NCBI GenBank assembly: GCA_029246685.1 | Contig: JAQWMR010000001.1 | Span: forward strand, 157,246 to 221,245 | Source of the DNA: Acidimicrobiales bacterium | Lineage (GTDB): Bacteria; Actinomycetota; Acidimicrobiia; Acidimicrobiales; Aldehydirespiratoraceae | Direction of reading: 5' to 3' | DNA: 64,000 nt | Part shown: positions 8,404 to 15,583 of the stretch, in pieces | How the letters are laid out: every line of letters starts with the position of its first letter | Numbering within the stretch: position 1 is the stretch's first letter | Notes under the pieces: generated by a model | What the model saw: the letters and a program-made list of their open reading frames with translations, nothing else | Told to the model about the DNA's origin: nothing | Database searches by the model: none | Position numbers and translations under genes: made by a program

Positions 8404-8770
8404 ATGTCCGACGTTCGCCAGGCCTGGATCGATTTCTGCGACGAGTTGAAGGGAGCCGTCGACTACGTCTTCGACGATGACCAGGTGACCGGCTCCGCCG
8501 TGGACGAGGCCGAGGGTGTGCGTCACGTCTTGCGATCGCTGGTGAAGGCGTCGCTCGCGACCTTCGAGAACGCCGACGCGAACTACCCCGAACTGGGTTG
8601 GTCCCACCGAGCGGATGCTGCTCGAGTACCCGCCGTCGGTCGTCGCTGAATGGGACGACGATCTGATCCGTTTCATCGGCTACGAGCGCAGTGGTCCGGC
8701 AACGGGGCATTGGCGCAGTGCGGAAGATCCCTTCCTCGCCGTCGAGGAGTACCGCGGTGAGCGAGGATGA
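8404..8770 (+). pseudogene. Frameshifted small gene, about 122 aa if repaired
   Basis: The frame from ATG 8404 reads WIDFCDELKGAVDYVF and DEAEGVRHVLRSLVKASL, reaches NADANYP, then turns Arg/Ala-rich and stops at 8649. Removing one C from the CCCC run at about 8586-8589 switches to a frame that reads NWVGPTERMLLEYPPSVV, DDDLIRFIGYERSGPATG and EDPFLAVEEYRGERG, ending at 8770. Both parts look like real protein. The repaired end overlaps the start of the next gene (8757). Either a one-base insertion, a base-calling error or programmed frameshifting could explain it. I do not recognise the family. Confidence 0.5.
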
Positions 8771-9485
8771 CTCGGCAAACGCGGGCGGACGCGAGGCGCT
8801 GCAGCGTCGACTCGAGTTGGAGTTCGGCGATCGTTCGCTCGCTGGCACCTTCGTTGATGCTCTCGAGGCGGACGTCCTCGATCGGCTCGTGGCTGCGTGT
8901 GAAGCGGACATCGCGACAGCGGCGATCCTCTCGTATCGGCCGCCGACGGTTCCTGACCACGAGGTCGGCAGTTTGTGGATCCTGGCCTTCGGGTACCGCT
9001 TCGTCGATGCGTCGGCTGCCGACCAGGGAGGCGTTCCGCCGATGACGGCTCTCGCGCCCGGTCCGGTGAACGAGGCGCTGGCCCGAGAGGCCGCCGCATT
9101 CACGGCGGGGCGCCCCGTTCCGATCGTCGCCCAGTGGGAGGTGGCCCGGGCGCTCGAAGCGATCGGCATCGACGGCGTGATCTCGGTCGAACCCGACGTC
9201 GCCGACGACGGGTCGGTCATCTACCTCAGCACGCTCGGCGTTCTGGAGAAGGGCCTCCGCCTGGCCGCCGAGGTAGGAGTCGACGTCGGCCAGGCAGGTG
9301 TGCTCGGCCAGGCCGACCATGCGTGGCGATGCGTCGACACGGCGCGATCGGCTGGGCTGACTGCGGCCGTTCCCACCGGCATCCAGCTTCCGGCGGACTA
9401 CGACGAGGCGTCCGGCCAGCCATGGACCCGGAGCCGAGCCAGCTACCTGCCGGTCGACCTCCTGGCTCGTTCGTACCGAGCCTGA
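8757..9485 (+). CDS. Hypothetical protein, 242 aa
   Basis: A soluble protein without signal peptide or membrane helix. Features seen are an acidic start, ALQRRLELEF and LDRLVAACEADIATAAILSYRPP, then ALAPGPVNEALAREAAAF, PVPIVAQWEVARALEAIG, and a C-terminal GQADHAWRCVDTARSAGLTAAVPTG block. The last part loosely recalls the 'find-and-order' loop of DUF218/YdcF-type proteins, but I would not assign that. The GTG start overlaps the end of the repaired upstream gene by 14 bp, which suggests translational coupling. Coding character is clear; function is unknown. Confidence 0.6.
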   Translation: MSEDDSANAGGREALQRRLELEFGDRSLAGTFVDALEADVLDRLVAACEADIATAAILSYRPPTVPDHEVGSLWILAFGYRFVDASAADQGGVPPMTALAPGPVNEALAREAAAFTAGRPVPIVAQWEVARALEAIGIDGVISVEPDVADDGSVIYLSTLGVLEKGLRLAAEVGVDVGQAGVLGQADHAWRCVDTARSAGLTAAVPTGIQLPADYDEASGQPWTRSRASYLPVDLLARSYRA

Positions 9486-9503
9486 CCCTTCGGTGCTGCG
9501 CCG

Positions 9504-9722
9504 CTAGACGGGAGCGTAAGCGGTGGCTTCGATCTCGCGGAGGCCGTCGAACCGCGCGCGTGTCGGCGTCGCGAGAGGGGTCGGCCGCGAGGTTGGCCAT
9601 CTCGTGCGGGTCTTCCTGGAGGTCGTAGAGCTCGTGCTCGTGATCCTCGAAGTCGGCGTCCGGGCCGAACTGTCTCACGCCCGGGAGCGGCTCACCGATG
9701 ACGCCGCGGCCGCCGGCAGAAC
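9504..9722 (-). pseudogene. C-terminal remnant of a sulfatase
   Basis: Only the tail of a sulfatase remains. GPDADFEDHEHELYDLQEDP and HEMANLAADPSR are followed, after a one-base shift in a GCGCGCG run near 9555, by RFDGLREIEATAYAPV and a TAG at 9504-9506. This lines up closely with the end of the sulfatase at 20495-21973 (DAVFEDHDHEWYDANEDPHE, then LLEIEAAELG). The catalytic N-terminal domain is absent. The remnant lies just downstream of the minus-strand tRNA-Ser(TGA) gene. It accounts for most of the 9486-9799 interval. Confidence 0.7.
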
Positions 9723-9799
9723 GGCAGCTACTAGGCACCTACTGAGAAGCGAGGCGTTGTCCACAGCCTGTGAATGACATTGTTGAAATTACAACGGCG

Positions 9800-9886
9800 C
9801 GGAGGGAGGGGGATTCGAACCCCCGGGACCTGTGAAGGCCCGCTGGTTTTCAAGACCAGTGCAATCGTCCGCTCTGCCATCCCTCC
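9800..9886 (-). tRNA. tRNA-Ser (TGA)
   Basis: An 87-base class II tRNA on the minus strand: acceptor stem GGAGGGA/TCCCTCC, anticodon loop CTTGAAA with anticodon TGA (reading UCA and other UCN codons), a long variable arm and the T-arm core GTTCGAA. CCA is not encoded. A sulfatase remnant lies immediately downstream of its 3' end. Confidence 0.95.
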
Positions 9887-9927
9887 GGCGACCACGTTAG
9901 GGCGGCGCGGGCGCAGCGACACCGGTT

Positions 9928-10104
9928 TCAGTTCACGACGATCTCGGAGCGAGGCCGGTTCCAGCGCCAGGCGAGGCCAGCGAAGAGAGCGGCGCTCAGC
10001 GCGCCCATTCCCAGCGGGATGCACCAGCTGCAGCTGCCGCTCGACGCTGCGCCGGATCCTGGGGCGAAGTCGACAGCGATCGGCTCCGCGACCTGCGAAA
10101 TCAA
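9928..10104 (-). CDS. Possible small membrane protein coupled to aat, 58 aa
   Basis: A frame starting with TTG at 10104 overlaps the aat stop codon (TTGA overlap). It has a short Gly/Ser-rich segment, then SGSCSWCIPLG followed by a hydrophobic helix (about residues 31-46) and the basic end WRWNRPR. The order of Cys motif, helix and basic cluster resembles C-terminal sorting tails, here almost without a passenger. Alternatively the frame is a relic of a longer gene. The TTG start and lack of a clear ribosome-binding site keep confidence low. Confidence 0.35.
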   Translation of the reverse strand: MISQVAEPIAVDFAPGSGAASSGSCSWCIPLGMGALSAALFAGLAWRWNRPRSEIVVN

Positions 10105-10790
10105 GCCCTTGGGATCGTACGTTCTCCGCCGGAGAACACGGCGGAAGCCGGTTGCGCAAGCAGATGAGGCAGCCCGGCGAGGTACTCCGCTCGGCCGAGC
10201 TCCTGGACGCCGAGCGACTCCAGGTGATCGGTCTGCCACTGGACGTCGATGAGTCGGTCCACACCGTCGTCAAACGCCCCGACCAGCGCAACCAGCGCCG
10301 CCTTCGACGCATCCCGCACCCGATGAAACATCGACTCTCCGGCGAACAAACCCCCGAGCGCCACGCCGTACAGACCGCCGACGAGCCGGTCGTCCTGCCA
10401 CGCCTCCACGCTGTGAACCCATCCCATGTCGTGAAGTGCGAGGTAGGCATTGTGGATCTGGCTGTCGATCCAGCCATGGGGTCGCCCCGGATCCGCGCAC
10501 GCATCGAGCACCGTCGGGAACGCGTGGTTCACCCGAATGTCGAACTCGCGCACCGATCGGCGCAGCGACCGGCTCACCTTCAGCTGGTTCAGCCGCAGCA
10601 CTCCCCGAGGGTCGGGTGACCACCAGCCCATGAGCTCGTCCTCCTCGACCGGCATCGGAAACATCCCGGCCCGATACGCGGCGAGGATCGTGCCCGGCTC
10701 GTTGTCGGCCCCGACGCCGACGAGGCCCGAATCGTCGACGTCATCGAGATCGGGGAAACGCCACGGCGTGGGCGGTGGTTCGACCGGCAC
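10101..10790 (-). CDS. aat: Leucyl/phenylalanyl-tRNA--protein transferase
   Basis: Aat adds Leu or Phe from aminoacyl-tRNA to proteins with N-terminal Lys or Arg, marking them for ClpS/ClpAP degradation (N-end rule). The 229 residues match the family: WRFPDLDD, LVGVGADNEPGTILAAYRAG and GMFPMP near the N-terminus, WWSPDPRGVL, then GWVHSVEAWQDDRLVGGLYGV and FAGESMFHRVRDASK, and the final IDVQWQTDHLESLG. These are the standard Aat blocks, including the region that binds the aminoacyl-adenosine end. The GTG start at 10790 gives the usual N-terminus. It is divergent from the methyltransferase at 10825. Confidence 0.96.
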   Translation of the reverse strand: MPVEPPPTPWRFPDLDDVDDSGLVGVGADNEPGTILAAYRAGMFPMPVEEDELMGWWSPDPRGVLRLNQLKVSRSLRRSVREFDIRVNHAFPTVLDACADPGRPHGWIDSQIHNAYLALHDMGWVHSVEAWQDDRLVGGLYGVALGGLFAGESMFHRVRDASKAALVALVGAFDDGVDRLIDVQWQTDHLESLGVQELGRAEYLAGLPHLLAQPASAVFSGGERTIPRA

Positions 10791-10824
10791 CCGAGCAGCC
10801 TAGGTCGGCGGGTAGGTTGCGGAG

Positions 10825-11448
10825 ATGGCGACCCCGCCCCTCGTGGCCTGGATGAACCCGCTGCCGATGGAGCTCGCGCCCGCGCTTGCCGGGCGCCGTC
10901 GGGCGCTCGCCGAACGAGCCGCTGGTCGGGTGCTCGATCTCGGCGGCTGGAACGATCATCTCTCGGCCTACCGGTTCGGTACGGGCGAGAACGACGTCGA
11001 GTCGGTCGTCATGCTCGATCGAGCGGGAGACGTGCGCGCCGGCACCGGCCGTGATGACCCGCACGGGGTCACCCGCATCGACGCAGGCCCTGACGCGTTG
11101 GCCGATCTCGACCAAGGCCCGTTCGAATCGATCGTCTCGTTGATCCGTACCCCGTTGGTCGCCGACTTCGACTGGATGCTGCGGACCCTCTTCGATCTGC
11201 TCGCCGACGAGGGATCGATCTACCTACTCGAACCCGTCCGGCGCTCCGGCCGATTCGGTCGGCTCCTCGCCCTCGGCGGGTCGGTCAACTGCGCGGCCGG
11301 CGGCCTGCACCTCGACCGCGACATCCCCGCTGACATGCGAGAACGCGGCATGGTTGTCACCAATCTGAGCCGATTCGAAGTGCCGACGCTCAGTGCGCCG
11401 ATGCGTCCGTTCATCGAAGCGACCGCCCGCTGGCCGGCGCGGAGCTAG
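10825..11448 (+). CDS. SAM-dependent methyltransferase-like protein
   Basis: A 207-residue protein with a class I methyltransferase pattern: GRVLDLGGWNDHL near residues 34-46 is a motif I-like glycine loop, SVVMLDRAGD the second strand with an acidic end, and FESIVSLIRTPLVADFDWML plus LLADEGSIYLLEPVRR the strands of motifs IV and V. The C-terminal part resembles class I enzymes that act on small molecules or lipids. The glycine loop is D-L-G-G-W rather than D-x-G-x-G, so cofactor binding is likely but not certain. The target is unknown. Confidence 0.65.
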   Translation: MATPPLVAWMNPLPMELAPALAGRRRALAERAAGRVLDLGGWNDHLSAYRFGTGENDVESVVMLDRAGDVRAGTGRDDPHGVTRIDAGPDALADLDQGPFESIVSLIRTPLVADFDWMLRTLFDLLADEGSIYLLEPVRRSGRFGRLLALGGSVNCAAGGLHLDRDIPADMRERGMVVTNLSRFEVPTLSAPMRPFIEATARWPARS

Positions 11449-11453
11449 GCCCG

Positions 11454-12293
11454 CTACGACTCGGTGATGGTCACCGAGTTGATGATGATGTTGTCGACCG
11501 GGGCATCGCCGAACGTGGTCTCCGTGCCCTCGATCTCCAGGACCACATCGAGGCCTTCGGTGACGGTGGCGAACAACGAGTAGAGCGGCGGGAGACCGAC
11601 GCCGTTGTCCCCGGTGATGACGAAGAACTGACTGCCGTTGGTGTCCGGTCCGGAGTTCGCCATCGCAACGGAGCCGACGATGTACTCACCCTCCTCCGGG
11701 AGTTCATCGGCGACGGAGTAGCCCGGGTCGCCGGTGCCGAGCGGGCTGCCCACGGCGTCCCCGCCCTGGATCACGAAGCCCGGGATGATCCGATGGAAGG
11801 GCGTGTCATCGTAGTACCCGTAGCGCGCGAGCACCACGAAGTTGTTCGCGATCGTCGGAGCCTTCGACGCATCGAGGTCCATGGTGATCTCGCCGTAGGT
11901 CGTGTCGACGACCGCCGTATACGTCACCGCGGCATCGATGCACATCGGGGGCGCCGAGGCGAACGAGGTCACCCGCTCTGAGGAACCGTCCGCCGCGGGG
12001 CACGGTGTGTCTCCGTCGAGTGTGATGCCGGCAGGTGGCGCGGACACCCCGGGCAGTGGTGGTTCGGTGGTCGTCGTCGACTCGATGAGCGGCGTTGACG
12101 GGTCCGGCTGGCCACCGGGGTCCACCGTCTCCGGGTCGTCGTCGCCTGACAGCAGGACGATGCCCACGATCGCCGCGATGATCACCGCGGCGAGACCGCC
12201 GTAGGTGATGAAGCGGCTCCGCACCCGAGCCTCGGCGGCCGCAACGCGGTTCGCGCGGTTTTCCTTCTGGCGTGCTCGTTTGTCCGTGCTCAC
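11454..12293 (-). CDS. Membrane-anchored cyclophilin-type peptidyl-prolyl isomerase
   Basis: A 279-residue protein with a basic cytosolic N-terminus, one membrane helix (about residues 31-49), a Pro/Thr linker, a Cys-flanked segment (CPAADGSSER...PPMCID) and a cyclophilin domain from about residue 125. Catalytic features are intact: FHRIIPGFVIQGGD carries the Arg, Phe and Gln of the active site, and MANSGPDTNGSQFF the Asn/Gln/Phe set. The domain faces outside and should speed folding of exported proteins at X-Pro bonds. Its stop lies 5 bp from the convergent methyltransferase stop. A degenerate paralogue is directly upstream. Confidence 0.92.
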   Translation of the reverse strand: MSTDKRARQKENRANRVAAAEARVRSRFITYGGLAAVIIAAIVGIVLLSGDDDPETVDPGGQPDPSTPLIESTTTTEPPLPGVSAPPAGITLDGDTPCPAADGSSERVTSFASAPPMCIDAAVTYTAVVDTTYGEITMDLDASKAPTIANNFVVLARYGYYDDTPFHRIIPGFVIQGGDAVGSPLGTGDPGYSVADELPEEGEYIVGSVAMANSGPDTNGSQFFVITGDNGVGLPPLYSLFATVTEGLDVVLEIEGTETTFGDAPVDNIIINSVTITES

Positions 12294-12311
12294 GAGCGCC
12301 GACGATAGCGG

Positions 12312-13169
12312 TCAGCCGGATTCAGTGACCGTCACCGACCCGATCAACGCAAGGTCGCCGGAGTCGACCACGCTCATCGCCTCGTAGGTCGCAACCAGCC
12401 CCTCGACGTCGGTGATCGTGCCGACCCGTACGAAGTCGCTCGTCTGTTCGAGCAGCGTCTGACCGGTCTCGTCGACGACGATCATGAGCGCGCCGTTGAG
12501 ACCGTCGTTGAAGGGCGTGGCGAGAACCGCACCGGGCTCGTAGCGGGCAGCGAGCGGAATTCCGGACGGCGTGGGGTCGACGAGGAAGCCGGCGTCGCCG
12601 AAGCCCCCGAGTCCGATGAGTCCGGGGGAGAACGCGTTGATCGGCGTCTGCTCGTAGGCGTGGTACCAACCGAACACAGCGACGAGGTTGGCGGCGTCGG
12701 CATCGAGCGCGGGGTCGACCGGCACGATCAGCGAGATCGGATCAAGCGCCACGCCCTCTTGAGTCGTCGCCGCGGTCTCGAACGTCAGCTCGTAGACCGC
12801 GGCCGGATCGATACAGGTAGGGGGTGGGTTCGTGAAACTCGTCGTCCGTTCGGCGCTCCCATCGGTCGCCGGACACGGCGTCGGTCCGTTCACCGACGCG
12901 CCGGCAAACTGGCTGGGAACCCAGTCGAGGGCGATCGTGGTCGTCGGAACGGTCGTGGGAATGAGCACTGCGGGGTCGTCGCCGCCACTGGCGGCGATGA
13001 ATCCGGCGAAGGCGAGCGGAGCGACGAGGGCGACGGCGAGAAACCCGACAATGGTCTGACGACGGCGAAGGGCCTTGACTTCGGCCGCCTTCTGACGAGC
13101 GGCCTGGCGTTCATTCTGCTTCTGCGCCGAAACCCGGCGTTTCGTCGTCTGCTGCTTCTTCTTGGCCAC
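12312..13169 (-). CDS. Degenerate cyclophilin-like membrane protein
   Basis: A 285-residue paralogue of the downstream isomerase with the same plan: Lys/Arg-rich start (MAKKKQQTTKRR), one membrane helix near residues 39-60, a linker, the shared Cys-flanked block (CPATDGSAER...PPTCID), and a cyclophilin-shaped domain. The catalytic Arg/Phe/Gln segment is replaced by TPINAFSPGLIGLGG, and the Asn-Gly-Ser-Gln-Phe-Phe segment by GALMIVVDE. Isomerase activity is therefore unlikely. It may bind the same exported partners. It lies 18 bp upstream of the intact copy, so both are probably one transcript. Confidence 0.75.
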   Translation of the reverse strand: MAKKKQQTTKRRVSAQKQNERQAARQKAAEVKALRRRQTIVGFLAVALVAPLAFAGFIAASGGDDPAVLIPTTVPTTTIALDWVPSQFAGASVNGPTPCPATDGSAERTTSFTNPPPTCIDPAAVYELTFETAATTQEGVALDPISLIVPVDPALDADAANLVAVFGWYHAYEQTPINAFSPGLIGLGGFGDAGFLVDPTPSGIPLAARYEPGAVLATPFNDGLNGALMIVVDETGQTLLEQTSDFVRVGTITDVEGLVATYEAMSVVDSGDLALIGSVTVTESG

Positions 13170-13173
13170 GGGA

Positions 13174-13203
13174 GGAACCTAGCTACATCTGCCCTGGTAG
13201 ATG
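13174..13203 (+). promoter_or_regulatory. Possible ECF-type promoter before the sigma gene
   Basis: GGAACC at 13174-13179 resembles the -35 GGAAC of many ECF promoters, and a GGTAGA-like element follows at about 16-17 bp spacing, upstream of the sigma gene start at 13222. This would fit self-activation, but the -10 element is poorly conserved and such matches are frequent by chance. Confidence 0.25.
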
Positions 13204-13221
13204 CCGACGGGGAGGGGGACG

Positions 13222-13728
13222 ATGACTCCTGCTCCCGACGCCGATGATCTCCGGCTCGTGGTGGATCGCCACGCCGCTGCGGTCTACCGCGTCGCGCGAT
13301 CGATCGTGCACGACCCGGCCCTCGCCGACGACGTGGTGCAGGAGACGATGCTGAAGGCCTGGCGAAACTCTCCCGTCGAGCCCGGCGAGGAGATCCCCCG
13401 CAACTGGCTGCTCAAAGTGGCCCGCAACACGGCGATCTCGCTGTTGCGGACCTGGCGCGAAGATCTCCACGTCCCCGACACCATGCCGGAGAGCAGCGGT
13501 GGCGCATCGACGACCCGTCAGGTCGAGGGGCGAGCCCAACTCGACGAGTTGTGGAAGGCGCTCGAGACGCTCGATGAGGACGCCCGCGCGCTCATCGCGC
13601 TGAAGGAGATCGACGGCCTCTCGTACGAGGAGATCGCGCAGGCCCTCGAGCTCCCGCTACCGACCGTGAAGACCCGACTCTTTCGGGCCCGCAAGGTCCT
13701 GAAAGACGCAATGAAGGAGTGGCGATGA
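13222..13728 (+). CDS. ECF-family RNA polymerase sigma factor
   Basis: A 168-residue sigma-70 family factor with regions 2 and 4 only. Region 2 has VYRVARSIVHDPALADDVVQETMLKAWRN near residues 20-48; region 4 has the helix-turn-helix LSYEEIAQALELPLPTVKTRLFRARKVL near residues 130-157. ATG 13222 is chosen because a strong GGGGAGGGGG precedes it; ATG 13201 is also in frame. The stop overlaps the next start (ATGA), and the same occurs again with the third gene, so this is a tightly coupled operon of sigma factor, putative anti-sigma factor and membrane protein. The inducing stress may act at the membrane. Confidence 0.93.
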   Translation: MTPAPDADDLRLVVDRHAAAVYRVARSIVHDPALADDVVQETMLKAWRNSPVEPGEEIPRNWLLKVARNTAISLLRTWREDLHVPDTMPESSGGASTTRQVEGRAQLDELWKALETLDEDARALIALKEIDGLSYEEIAQALELPLPTVKTRLFRARKVLKDAMKEWR

Positions 13729-14129
13729 ACGCCCGACATCCGAAACCCCAGCGACTGCAGCGCTGGCTCGACACCGGTGAACCTCGTCGGCTGTCGCGGC
13801 AGATCGAGCACTGCGTCCACTGCCAGGAGATCCTCGAAGAGTTCTCGGCCCTGGACGAGGGGTTGGTTGTCGATCTGCAGGCGGCGACCTCTTCTCCCGT
13901 GGACCTGAAGGAACGGACCCACGGAGGTGTCGACCTCCGTCTCCGCAACGAGGCGGCGTTCGGGTCGTTCGTGGACCTGTTCGCGATCGGGTTCGACTTC
14001 GCCCGCACGATCCTCGATCCGGATCTGGACCCTGACCTCGGGCCCGGCACCGGCCCGGATCCCACGTCCGGTGACGAGCCTCATGACGGCGAACTGCCCG
14101 CCGACCAGAGCGAAGGAGGAGAAGCATGA
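13725..14129 (+). CDS. Putative zinc-finger-like anti-sigma factor
   Basis: A 134-residue soluble protein that directly follows the ECF sigma gene with a 4-bp overlap. It has an N-terminal helical domain with the metal-binding-like HCVHCQEILEEF near residues 29-40, similar to the cysteines of zinc-associated anti-sigma domains, although the His spacing is not canonical. A mid-region FVDLFAIGFDFARTI and a long acidic, Pro/Asp-rich tail follow. No membrane helix is seen. Binding and holding the upstream sigma factor is inferred from position and the Cys pair. Confidence 0.6.
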   Translation: MNARHPKPQRLQRWLDTGEPRRLSRQIEHCVHCQEILEEFSALDEGLVVDLQAATSSPVDLKERTHGGVDLRLRNEAAFGSFVDLFAIGFDFARTILDPDLDPDLGPGTGPDPTSGDEPHDGELPADQSEGGEA

Positions 14130-14842
14130 TCGATCCCTGGATCTACGCCACTGGCGCGATCGTTGTCGAACTGTTGTCGGGTGTGATCGGTGCCGCGCTC
14201 GTGCGCAGCATCATCCTGAAGGGCCGTGAGGACCGCCCCGAAATGCACGACGCGGCTCGGGCAACCGCGACATTCCTCTTCCTGTTCTTCACCGCACTCG
14301 GTGTGATCGTCGCGATCGGATTCACCAACCCGGACACGCTCGGACCGATCGCCGCCGATGTGCTGCACAAGTCGCCGCGGATCCTGGCGGCCGGTCTGAT
14401 CCTCATCGCCGGCCGGGCCATCGCCTTCGCGCTCGGCGGCGCGGTGAACTCGGAGTTCGCAGCGTCGACGTCCCGAGTGCGCGGCCAGATCGCGGCCGCG
14501 GGTCGCTTCCTCGTCTACGCGGTGTCGCTCGTCCTGGCGCTCAGCCAGCTCGGCGTCGACACCACCATTCTCAGCATCATCGCTGCTGTGGTGGTCTTCG
14601 GACTCGCCGGTGCGTTCGCCCTCCTCGTCGGCCTCGGCGGTCGGGAGATCGGCGGCCAACTCGCGGCCGGCCGCCACCTGGCCCGTCTCGTGGACGTGGG
14701 CGACGTGATCGAAGTGGACCGCCTGTCCGGCGAGATCGTCGCGTTGCACCCCGCGTCCGTCGAGCTCCCGGCGGACGACGGCGCGATCCACTTGCCCAAC
14801 ACGCGGATCGCTCGTGGGCCGTTGAAGATCCGCCATCGCTGA
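14126..14842 (+). CDS. MscS-like/conserved-TM-helix integral membrane protein
   Basis: A 238-residue membrane protein with about four to five helices: near residues 7-27, 48-66, 86-106, 128-145 and 150-172. The last helices and the following GLAGAFALLVGLGGREIGGQLAAGRHL resemble the pore-lining helix and the start of the beta domain of small mechanosensitive channels. The short C-terminal beta segment (VDVGDVIEVDRLSGEIVAL) also fits, but is much shorter than full MscS. It is translationally coupled to the anti-sigma gene (ATGA), so it may sense the membrane state for the sigma pathway. Confidence 0.65.
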   Translation: MIDPWIYATGAIVVELLSGVIGAALVRSIILKGREDRPEMHDAARATATFLFLFFTALGVIVAIGFTNPDTLGPIAADVLHKSPRILAAGLILIAGRAIAFALGGAVNSEFAASTSRVRGQIAAAGRFLVYAVSLVLALSQLGVDTTILSIIAAVVVFGLAGAFALLVGLGGREIGGQLAAGRHLARLVDVGDVIEVDRLSGEIVALHPASVELPADDGAIHLPNTRIARGPLKIRHR

Positions 14843-14866
14843 CGGGCCGAGGGTGGGCCAAAGGGC

Positions 14867-14996
14867 CTATTCGGGAAGAAATCCGAGAAATCGCGCGACT
14901 CGAGGCCTTCTCGTGCGTAGTACCGGGTGAAGCCGCTCAGCGGCACCCCCGAGAAATCAGGGGAGAGATCACCGGTCGGATTGGACTCCCGAATAG
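14867..14996. other. Intergenic segment with inverted and direct repeats
   Basis: Between the membrane protein and the lipoprotein gene, CTATTCGGGA (14867-14876) is inverted as TCCCGAATAG (14987-14996). Inside, CCGAGAAATC occurs at 14883-14892 and again at 14949-14958. A small hairpin ACCGCC-ATC-GGCGGT lies just beyond, near 15012-15026. The arrangement could be a small transposon remnant (MITE-like) or a structured RNA. No target-site duplication is evident. Confidence 0.4.
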
Positions 14997-15061
14997 TGAC
15001 TTCGAAGATGAACCGCCATCGGCGGTCCATCTTCCGTTTTGGCGTGTGTCACGCTGGTCCG

Positions 15062-15583
15062 ATGCGTCCGGCGCTCGTGCTTCTCGTTCTGCTCGCGGCA
15101 TGCAGCGTGAACGCGGACCCCGAGGAGTCCGGACCGCCGTCCACGGCCCCGCCGACCGTGGTGACGACGACGACTGAACCGCTGCCGCCTTCTACAGCGC
15201 TCATCCGGATCGGGACCGCCCGCTACGAACTCGACGCCGTCTGCGCAGCCGTCGGCGCCGGCGAGGTGGAGGTCACCGGCGTCGGCACCGACGAGGCCGG
15301 CCAGTCGGTTTTTGGCTACGTCCGCGCCTTCCTGAACGACCCGTATGTCGCGCTCCTCGTGGGTAACGGCGACGACGCTGTGCTCTACGAGCCCGGCTTC
15401 GACGGCTTGCCCGAAGTCGAGCTCACCGACGACGGCGCCCGCTTCGCCGATGTGCAGTTCGCGACCGACGTCGACATCGAGAACCTCACGGCGACACCGG
15501 TTGATGCCGGCGCGGTCGAGGTGATCTGCGGGTCGTACGTGCGCGAACTGCCGCCGTCGCCATTCTCTATCGACGCAGGCTGA
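15062..15583 (+). CDS. Lipoprotein, unknown function, 173 aa
   Basis: A short lipoprotein with signal peptide and lipobox LAAC (Cys14), followed by a Pro/Thr linker to about residue 45. The globular part reads ALIRIGTARYELDAVCAAVGAGEVEVTGVGTD, then AFLNDPYVALLVGNGDDAVLYEP, and ends with VEVICGSYVREL. The two Cys at both ends of the domain may form a disulfide. This resembles small surface lipoproteins common in actinobacteria, without an assigned role. ATG 15062 begins the signal peptide. It converges with the gene at 15584; the stop codons abut. Confidence 0.7.
   Translation: MRPALVLLVLLAACSVNADPEESGPPSTAPPTVVTTTTEPLPPSTALIRIGTARYELDAVCAAVGAGEVEVTGVGTDEAGQSVFGYVRAFLNDPYVALLVGNGDDAVLYEPGFDGLPEVELTDDGARFADVQFATDVDIENLTATPVDAGAVEVICGSYVRELPPSPFSIDAG

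Noticed and set aside
14515..15030. 171-codon minus-strand frame across the repeat element
   Set aside because: Mostly antisense to the MscS-like gene; the part over the intergenic element lacks any recognised motif.
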